DNA from: Palaemon carinicauda
Taxonomy: Eukaryota; Arthropoda; Malacostraca; Decapoda; Palaemonidae
Assembly (NCBI RefSeq): GCF_036898095.1
Contig: NC_090751.1
Span: 74,190,432-74,254,431, forward strand
DNA: 64,000 bases
Direction of reading: 5' to 3'
Below the pieces are notes generated by a model. It ran no database searches and was not told the origin of the DNA. It was given only the letters and a program-made list of their open reading frames with translations. This document shows, one piece after another, positions 55,904 through 64,000 of the stretch (the stretch's first letter is position 1; each line of letters begins with the position of its first letter). The position numbers and the translations under genes were made by a program.

Positions 55904-56702
55904 AAGTGTACCAGACAATTAATGTATTGTGGATTTTTCCCTTTTGTAGTGCCTTCGACTTCTAAACAATATTCCTTTGGTCTGATGACCACAGAGACCT
56001 GTGACATTTCCGTTACATGTCACTTCAGATAAGCATATACCATGTTACCGCTTCCTGCCCCCCTGGCAGGGAAGTCCTATTTGGACGTGAGGAACATCTT
56101 GAAATTACCTGATAAAGGAACTCGCCTAGTGTCAGAGACACCTGCCGGTCCCAGGGTCAGATCGAAGAAGGTAAGTATAACGTGTTGGAACAAATTACCT
56201 TGGTCTAGATGAGTTTGCATCAAGAAGAAACAATATTATAACATAGTTCATAATAATATTAATTCAAATAATGAGGTAAATAAAAATTCTCTAACAGTGT
56301 TTTTATTTCATTTGTGAGGGCGAAATGAGATGCACAGGGTAACAAAATTTTATTTTATTCAGTAAAATAAGAATTAACATGAAATAAGCAAATTTCAAAA
56401 TGGAATGCAAATAAGAACATAGACTAACGACATCAGAAGAAGTGGGTGTAGAATCTGAAAAGGAAAACTTGCCATTATACACATAAGTTCCAGAGGAACT
56501 ATAAAGTCTTTCTAGAAAGTCTTATATACACTTCATGTTAAAAACATGTGGCACACGTGTTTCTGTCTATGTTACTTCACCTTTGTAGAAGAACAGTCCT
56601 TAGTGTCACAAGGTGGCACTTAAAATCACTATGTTTCGCACTAGAGTCAACATAGGCACCCATGGAGTTAGAGTCCCGAATAACTCACTGTTCTACGCAG
56701 CA
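55904..56702 (-). other. 3' region of copy F with poly(A) signal
   Basis: Noncoding. Two overlapping minus-strand AATAAA at 56,349-56,359, followed by CTGTGCATCTCATTTCGCCC. Similar to the 3' region of B. Confidence 0.58.
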
Positions 56703-57731
56703 CTAAGCAGCAGGTTTTAGCACACTACCTGCTGCTACCACATAACGGTTAAGCTCGTGCACCAGCTTCGCGTGGTGTTTGAAAAACACTCTTGAGGATT
56801 TCCAGCCCGTAAAAGAGCGAAGTCTCTCGAAATCCATTGACTGGAAAAAGTTCAGGGAAAAGCCGACTTTCCTGGGATCATGACCTGCGGGTGTATTGTC
56901 AGGATCCGCTCTGCGAATAAAGTAGGTGATCTTCGCCCTTAGTTGTTTGAGTGACAAATTAGACCCCGATGTTTCTCCTTTAAAGGGCTGTCCTCCGCCA
57001 AAGTCTGAAGTTCTTCGAAGATAGACCTTTAGGCTCTCCACTGGGCATAGAGAGACATCTTCCTTCACAGGGCAGATTCTCCACGGGCCCCACCTTTTGG
57101 TGGGAAGTTCGTTCTTGGCGAGAAACGATGGGTCAGGAAAGAGGGTAAGTTCGCCTGTTTCAGCGAACTGTATCTGGCCCTCTTCTCTTGATAAAGCCAC
57201 AATTTCACTGACTCGAGCTCCCGAGGCAAGAGCAAAAAGGAAAATCACTTTTTGAGTCAAATCTTTCAGAGGGCAAGACTCATTGTCCAAACGTGAGGCA
57301 AAATGGAGCACCTTGTCAAGAGACCAGGAGATGGGTCTCGGTGGAGGTGCCGGACGGAGTCTAGCACATGCCTTTGGCAGCTTGTTAAAGATGTCGTCGG
57401 ACAGGTCTATCTGGAAGGCGTATAGGAGTGGTCTTGTCAAGGCCAAATTGCAGGTGGAAATCGTGTTGGCTGCCAAGCCTTGTCCGTGAAGTTGAATAAA
57501 GAAGGACAGACAAAAGTCTATAGAGATTTCTGTAGGATTTTTAGCCTTGACGAAGGACACCCATTTCTACCAGGAATACTCGTATTGCCTTCTGGTAGAT
57601 TTTGTTTTGTATTCCTCTAAGAAGTCCAAACATTTCTTTGAGATCTCAAACCTCTTCTTTACGGCTAGGGAGAGAAAATCATGAGATGATGGTCTCGGGT
57701 TTTCCTTGATGAAGCGAAGACAGTCGACTTC
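56703..57731 (-). pseudogene. DIRS tyrosine recombinase, stop plus lost tyrosine (copy F)
   Basis: One frame from VDCLRFIKENPRPSSHDF to the stop at 56,703, broken once by TAG at 57,567-57,569 (SW*KW in the core-binding helix). SGARVSEI and AGHDPRK are intact. The motif that reads KHYAK in every other copy reads KHHAK, replacing the presumed nucleophilic tyrosine. Confidence 0.85.
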
Positions 57732-59440
57732 TGAACTTGCTGGGAGAGAACTGGGTCCGGCAGGGGAATTAGCTTGGGTTGTAATTCCAGGATTAGAGGG
57801 AACCAGTTGCTCCGGGGCCACTTGGGTGCCACTAGGGCTGCTGTTCCTTGGAAGGTTCTCAGCTTGGTGAGGACTTTCAGCAGAAGGTTGGGTGGAGGGA
57901 ACAGGTAAATCTTGGACCATCTGTTCCAATCCAGGGACATGGCGTCCACTGCTTCCGCTCTGGGGTCCTCGTATGGGGCCACATAATGAGGAAGTTGTTT
58001 GTTGTCGCTCGTCGCGAAGAGGTCGATCTGCAGTTACGGGACTTGTAGGGATATGAAGGAGAATGAGTCTGCGTCTAGGGACCATTGCGACTCTATCGGA
58101 GTTATCCTTGATAAAGCATCCGCCGTCACGTTGCGGAATCCTTGTAGGTGAACTGCTGAAATGTGCCATCTTTTCTTGTCCGCTAGGCGGAAGATGGGCA
58201 GTAACACTTGGTTGAGTTGGGGCGATCTTGAGCCCTGAGGGTTGAGACATATGACCACAACGGCGCTGTCCAGAGTTAGACGGATGTGGGTTGAGGGACG
58301 TGGACCCAGCCTCTTCAGAGTAAGAAGGACAGTCATGGCCTCCAAGATGTTGATGTGGAACGTCTTGAATAGGGGAGACCATGTTCCTTGAACTTGTCGT
58401 TAATGGGAGTGACCACCCCATCCTTCTAGCAATGCATTCGTGTGGATAACGACCGACGGAGGTGGTGGTTGAAGGGGAACTGATCTTCTCAGGTTCTTTG
58501 CCTCCGACCATGGCTTTAGGAGTGAGCGAAGCCTGGTCAGTAGAGGTCTCTTGAGATCTCTTCGAGCGATGGATGCGTATCTTCTCCAGACTCCCGATGC
58601 ATCCTTTAGCTGTGCTCGTAGCACTGGGTATGTCACTGAAGCAAACTGGAGGGAGCCGAGCACCTGTTCCTGTTGTCGTCTTGAAATCCGTTTGGATTTT
58701 AGGAGTCTCTTGACAGATCCTGCTATTTCCTTCCTTTTCTTCAGAGGGATGGAAAGACAGTGTGACTGAAGGTTCCAATGGATTCCTAGCCATTGAAACT
58801 TCTGAGCTGGAGAAAATCGAGACTTTTTGGTGTTGATCTTGAAACCCAGATGTTCCAGGAATTGGGTCACCTTACTGGAAGCTTGCAAGCATTCTTCTGA
58901 GGATGCTGCCCATATCAGCCAATCGTCCAGGTAAGCCATCACCTGGGCGCATTTGTGAAGATCCTTGGAGCTATGTTGAGTACGAAGGGCATGGCTCTGA
59001 GAGCGTACTGCCTTCTTTGAAGCCTGAATCCTAGGTAGGAGGAGGCCTGGCGATTCATTGGAATGTTCCAGTAGGCGTCCGCCAAGTCTATTGAGACTGT
59101 GTATGCCTTTTGAGGCAGTTGGGCTCTTATGTGTTGAAGAGTTAGCATCTTGAATTTGTTGTTCACTTTGAACTTGTTGAGAGGGGACAAATCCAGAATG
59201 ACTCTTGAGTTTGTTTGAGTCCTTCTTGGGAACACAGAATAGTCTTCCCTGGAACCTGGTGGACTTTACCCTCCTGATCACCTTCTTGTTCAAGAGTTCT
59301 TGGACGTATTCTTCCAGGAACGGGGGTGAAGTGTTGGAAGAATTGATGGAAGGTTGGAGGTGGTGTTACCCAGCTCCACCCTAGTCCATTCTTGATGATG
59401 CTGTGAGCCCAAGGATCGAAGGTCCAACGATCCTGGAAGA
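57665..59440 (-). pseudogene. DIRS RT / RNase H / MT-like, broken (copy F)
   Basis: QDRWTFDPWAHSIIKNGLGWSW opens the domain near 59,440. Frame shifts occur near 59,320 and 59,200 (CVPKKDSNKL). A deletion after PRIFT removes the KLADAIVQQLRL segment before an intact MAYLDDWLIW. RNase H HTDASLEGW reads HTNALLEGW, losing its first Asp, followed by a TAA. The MT-like block at 57,665-57,982 (AEAVDAMSLDWNRW...LFPPPNLL) is open. Confidence 0.8.
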
Positions 59441-59469
59441 GGCGGAGTCTTCCTTCCACTGTAAGCATC

Positions 59470-61407
59470 TCATTGCTTCTGGTTTCCCGAGGGTTTACCA
59501 CCTCGGCCGCCTGCTCCCCTTCCTCCTCTCCCTCTAGATGGACGTCGAGAGGAGTCTCTGCCGGAGCCTCTACCTTTGGGGCGAAAGGTAGTTGACTGCC
59601 CTTTGTAGGCAAGCGTGAAGACTGGTGACTGAGCCAACACAGGATGAGGGACCAGCTGAAAGGTCTGTTAGGGCTGAGCCACCAACTGGGGAGTAGCGGG
59701 TGCCGGACACTGGCGTTAAGCCTGCTGCTGCTGGGGTCTAGGCTTGTTCGATTTCTTCTTAGGTTGGAGGCCCTCATCCTGAGAAGATTTCCTCTTCTTT
59801 AACATGCCCCATTTGTTGAGAAGGCTCCGGTTCTCTGTGGCGGCTCTGTCAACGATCTCTTTCACGAGGTTGTTAGGGAAGAGATCTTTCCCCCAAATGT
59901 TGGAGGAAATCAGTTTCCGGGGTTCATGTTTGACAGAAGTATCCGCAAACACGAATTTTCTACAGGCTCTCCGGGCCCTGATGAAGCTATAAAAATCCTT
60001 CGTCAGGGTGGCAAGATGGGTCTTAGCCAAGACCATGTAGAAGCCTGGGGTCCGAGTGTCCCCGGCCATCGTCTCCAGTTGTACTTGGTGAGAAAGGGAG
60101 GCAGCCAGCCTCTCTTTCGTGTCTAGCTCCCGACACAGAAGGTATTCAGAGAGCTTGGGGAGGTTCTCATTAAACTGCCGTCCTGCGACGTCAGCCTCCA
60201 ACTTTCCCAGGGAGAAAGTTAACTGGATGTCTTTCCAGTTCTTGTCGTCGGGAGGGAGGGCGAGGGAGAGGGGCCTATATTCTTCCAATATAGGGCAGGG
60301 TTTTCCTTCCTCCACCGCCTTCAACACTGCCAGCAGGGACTTTTCGGCGAAGGGAAAGACCATGGTGGCAGGAGCAAGAAGGGATGGGTGTTTCTTGCTT
60401 AGGGCCGGCACCTTGGAGTTGGTGTAGCCCTTGCTCTTAAGGCAGCCGGCCAGAAGAGCTTGAGCCTTTGCATGGTCAAAGACGATGACCTCCTTAGGGT
60501 CGGTTTCCTCCTTGGAAACTGGCTCGGACTTGAGACGGATGTAACAGTCCGGATATGCTTCAAAACTAGGCCAAAACTCCACCTCTTCAAGGGGAATGGC
60601 GCCTAGTTTATTGTTGATGAAAATTTGTCCACTCGTGATTGGCATGTGCTCTGCATGCCTCCATGGGTTGGTCACTGAGCAAGGAGGAAGATCCTTAATG
60701 TTGATCTTCCTCGCCGTCTGTTTCAACAGACGAAGGATCTCCCTCTTAAGGTCTTCGTCTCTCTTACGAAACCTCTCGTCCAGGAGCGCCACCAGGGCCT
60801 GGAGGCTATCCTGGTTGTCCATTACCACCAGCGTAGGAGTGGAAGAGGTAGAGGGGATTGGTTCCGAGACAGCAACGGAAGTAACAGAGGGGGCGCGGGC
60901 GACATCGCCCTCGGAGTCAGGAGCCTCCACATGCTCCTCCTCTTCTCAACCCTCGGCCATCAGGGTCCTTTCGGTTGTGTCCGATACTTCCGACATTCGT
61001 TCCACCTCGTCAAGATGGAAGTCTCGAAGTGCGTCTGATACATCCGGTTCAACCGTCAGTTGGACGCAGGGGATCTCAGGCTTGGGGATAACAGCATCCG
61101 CAGATGCCTTTGGGAAGAGCAAAGCTCCCATCTTCTCATTTGGGAGATAGGGCCCCGTGGCATTCTTCTGGAAACCACGCACCCATTTGCGTAGTTTCTC
61201 TCGGGTGATGTCCCTGGCCTCCGCTGATGGGGGGTCCTCGAACACCTCATGGAGCAGGTCTTTGCAGACAGTGCAAACCTGCGGGTCCCAATACCGTAGA
61301 GTCTCTTGGGTGATGGAACAGCTGGCGTGGGTTCGGTACGCCAGGTGGCCATAGAAGTCCGGGCGCCGAATGCTGCAGAAGGCGCTTTCACACCGGAGGT
61401 ACTTCTC
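59470..61407 (-). pseudogene. DIRS Gag-like protein, nearly continuous (copy F)
   Basis: Exon from 61,407. One frame through YLRCESAFCSIRRPDFYGHL, CTVC, WVRGFQKNATGPYLPNE, TGA at 60,946-60,948 (after LMAEG), acidic linker, CSVTNPWRHAEHMPIT, PSFEAYPDCYIRLKSEP, ALSKKHPSLLAP and KKRKSSQDEGLQPKKK, to TAA at 59,716-59,718. Sequence homologous to the Gly/Arg tail follows. With two nonsense codons this is the most complete Gag here. One zinc-cluster Cys is Tyr (LAYRTHASC). Confidence 0.8.
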
Positions 61408-61459
61408 CTGTAAAAGAAAGGGGCACATGAGGCTACAGAAGTCATTTACAATGACTTAA

Positions 61460-64000
61460 CCCTGGATAGGTACGGTCCTCGGACACCCCTTTAAGGGTAT
61501 ACTCGGACGCGAACGACCCCGACGCCAAAAAAAATTCTTGAAAAATCAGTTTTTGCAGTAACCTCCTTTTTTCTTTTGCCAAAAAAAACTTCAATGAATG
61601 CTTAAAACAACTGTAAAGATAAATACTACTCATCTGCAGAAATACTATTTATTATAAATATTTTAAAAAATTAAGTAGAAAAAAAAAGACCTGACATAAA
61701 AATTCATAAAAAAAAAGTTTATACATATATACACAAATCCTTTTAGGAATTGATTCTTGAATGTTTAGGACACATCTTGATGTATTTTGGATGAAGTCAG
61801 ACCCATGGAGGTGAAGATCTGAAATGAGAAAAAAAGGGTAACTTTTTTTGGCCAAAAAAAATTGTCCAAATTTCATGAATTTTTTTGGGTACCCAAATGA
61901 AATAGTAAGTGGCTAATTTTTTTAGGGAATAAACATATGTTATCCTAAAATAGAAATATGTAAAAAAATCTTCATTATTTTGTAAATTACATTTATATCA
62001 GGGGCCATATCTAAAGGTAATTTTTTGAGTACTTGGAAATTTCGTAAAAAAATACATATATTTAATATATAATATGATATTTATGCAGGTAAAAATATAC
62101 CAAAATATCACAAATTCTATAGGGAACAAGAATATATATAGATAGGGCAGCTTACGCTTCGGATATGTCCACAAAATGGCCGCCAACCACACTGACTCAG
62201 ACTCCCTAATCTGCCACTTGAAATGTAGGAAGGGTATGTCAATTTCGGTGTTATTTACTAATCTAATTATTATTGGATATGCATAAAAATTGTATGGTGG
62301 GTTGCTGGATAATTGTCGATTATTTTACGACTATAAAATTAAAATTCTGACCCAAAAAATTTTTTTTGAAGGGAAATAAAATCGAAAAAAAAAATGTAAA
62401 ACAATATTTTAGCTAAAAAAATTTGATGATATTCAATCAAAAAAAAAGTAAACAAAATTTTCCGACAAATAAACATCTAGAGGAATCATTACTCTGTGAT
62501 AGTTCCTTAGTACGTAGTAATTTTGAAAGAATTGGGAAAAAAAGAAAAAATGGCAATCACCGGAAAATCGAACACATCCCTATATATACGCCATATCTGG
62601 CTAAAAAAAAGATAGGCATGGGTAGCCAGATCATCTAGAAACACTTTCCAACACTATAAAAATATAAGTTTTGCGACACTACTTGCCAATTCCTTACGGT
62701 AACATGACTAAGCAAAAAAATGCAAAACAAATAAAAAGGGGCACTCGTGGAAAAATGGCCATTCTAATATACGGCATTTCAGAAAAAAAAATTTCAGCCA
62801 CGTGCTAGGCAAACCATCAAGGCATATTTTCCGACAAATAAACATATAAATGAAATATTACTCTGTGATAGTTCCTTAGTACGTAGTAATTTTGAAAGAA
62901 ATGGGAAAAAACGAAAAAATGGCAATCACAGGAAAATCGAACACATACTTATATATCTGGCTAAAAAAAAAAATAGGCACGGGTAGCCAGATCATCTAGA
63001 AACACTTTCCAACACTATAAAAATATAAGTTTTGCGACACTACTTGCCAATTCCTTACGGTAACATGACTAAGCAAAAAAATGCAAAACAAATAAAAAGG
63101 GGCACTCGCGGAAAAATGCCCAACATTCTAATATACGGCATCTCAGATAAAAAAAAAGACATGCACGTGTTAGCCCAACCATCAAGGCACACTTTCTAAC
63201 ACATAAACATGAAAAAAAAATCAATAATATACGGCAATTCCTTACTACGTAGTAAATTTTTACAAATATTGAAAAAAAACAGAAATTGGCAACCGCAGTT
63301 AAATACCCAATATACCAATAACTACGTCGTATCTGACAAAAACAAAATCACGCATGGGTAGCCAGATCATCTAGACACACTTTCCAACATTAAAAAAGCA
63401 AAAGTTTTACGACACTATTTCGCAATATCTTACGGAAAAATGACTTGGCAAAAAAATTAAAAAAAATTAAAAAGGGACACTCGCGGTAAAATGCCCGACA
63501 TTCTAATATACGACATCTCAGATAAAAAAAAAGACATGCACGTGTTAGCCCAACCATCAAGGCACACTTTCTAACACATAAACATGAAAAAAAAAATGAA
63601 TAATATACGGCAATTCCTTACTACGTAGTAATTTTTACAAATATTGAAAAAAAACAGAAATTGGTAACCGCAGTTAAATACCCAATATACCAATAACTAC
63701 GTCGTATCTGACAAAAACAAAGTCATGCATGGGTAGCCAGATCATCTAGACACACTTTCCAACACTAAACAAGCAAAAGTTTTACGACACTATTTGGCAA
63801 TATCTTACGGAAAAATGACTTGGCAAAAAAATGAAAAAAAATGAAAAAGGGGCACTCGCGGTAAAATGGTCCTCGTGGTGATGAACGACATTTTAACTAA
63901 AAAAAAAAACATGCACATGGTAGCCAAACAATCCACCAAGACTTTCCACAACTGATAACCTATACAAGTTGCACCATTCTACGACAATTTCATAATACGT
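61460..64000. mobile_element. piggyBac-like TTAA element, copy 2 (right end beyond window)
   Basis: Starts CCCTGGATAGGTACG after TTAA (61,456-61,459), within the DIRS F leader (copy B reads GTGACTTAATTTA at the same place). Nearly identical to copy 1 but has two early tandem units (CTCTGTGATAG at 62,492 and 62,861) instead of three, and a short deletion near 62,955. Later units near 63,240 and 63,612 correspond to those of copy 1. Confidence 0.85.

Larger units (their letters stand above)
37346..64000 (-). mobile_element. DIRS copy E, split by a TTAA element, copy D and copy F
   Basis: E's own sequence is at 37,346-37,493, 40,676-40,865 and 49,646-55,329. The pieces rejoin without loss: ITR/TTAA element/ITR, ITR/D/spacer, leader/F. 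Its left end must lie beyond the window, past the left end of F. Subfamily with C and D. Confidence 0.85.
55330..64000 (-). mobile_element. DIRS copy F, nested in copy E, left end beyond window
   Basis: Right end GGATTTTGAGCGAAGCG interrupts the leader of E at 55,330. Contains ITR, ICR, 3' region, YR, RT-RH-MT, Gag and the first ~50 bp of leader, then TTAA element copy 2. Subfamily with B and G. Confidence 0.85.

Noticed and set aside
1..64000. Host protein genes, tRNA, rRNA or CRISPR arrays
   Set aside because: None recognised. Tandem repeats seen are minisatellites or transposon satellites without spacer structure.

Overview
This window is eukaryotic and almost certainly metazoan. It holds no recognisable host gene. 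Nearly every base belongs to a retrotransposon or DNA transposon. DIRS elements of this density, a Mag-like Ty3 element, arthropod-style AT-rich intergenic sequence and a TTAA-targeting DNA transposon would fit a large arthropod genome, most likely a decapod crustacean. That placement is inference; no host gene is present to test it.

The dominant component is a cluster of DIRS-type tyrosine-recombinase (YR) retrotransposons. I count about ten copies or fragments: A, A', A'', B, C, D, E and F on the minus strand, G and H on the plus strand. Each full copy reads inverted terminal repeat (ITR), a 1-2.5 kb leader with a conserved 3' splice site, Gag, reverse transcriptase/RNase H/methyltransferase-like region (RT-RH-MT), YR, a poly(A) region, an internal complementary region (ICR) and a second ITR. 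G (28,533-37,345) is complete end to end, with apparently identical 355-bp ITRs, a 92-bp ICR and an uninterrupted RT-RH-MT reading frame. Its Gag has two frameshifts and its YR one stop. All other copies are broken in several places, so no copy here looks autonomous.

The copies are nested in one another. D (40,866-49,645) sits just inside the right ITR of E. F (from 55,330) sits in the leader of E. A ends inside A', A' ends inside A'', and B ends inside A''. C (12,266-26,636) splits an old Ty3 copy, leaving its two halves at 11,599-12,265 and 26,637-26,717. Self-targeting of this kind is known for Dictyostelium DIRS-1.

Later insertions decorate the cluster. A nearly intact Mag-like Ty3 retrotransposon (13,505-18,930) lies between ITR and ICR of C, with 484-bp LTRs differing at two sites, a 6-bp target duplication, and a gag-pol frame broken by one TAG. 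A 789-bp solo LTR (12,496-13,284) with a 5-bp target duplication lies in the right ITR of C. Two copies of an AT-rich, TTAA-flanked, piggyBac-like element built of ~370-bp tandem repeats occur at 37,494-40,671 (in E) and from 61,460 to the window end (in F).

Relative order from the nesting: old Ty3 first, then C, G, H and E, then D and F inside E, and last the young Ty3 element, the solo LTR and the TTAA elements.
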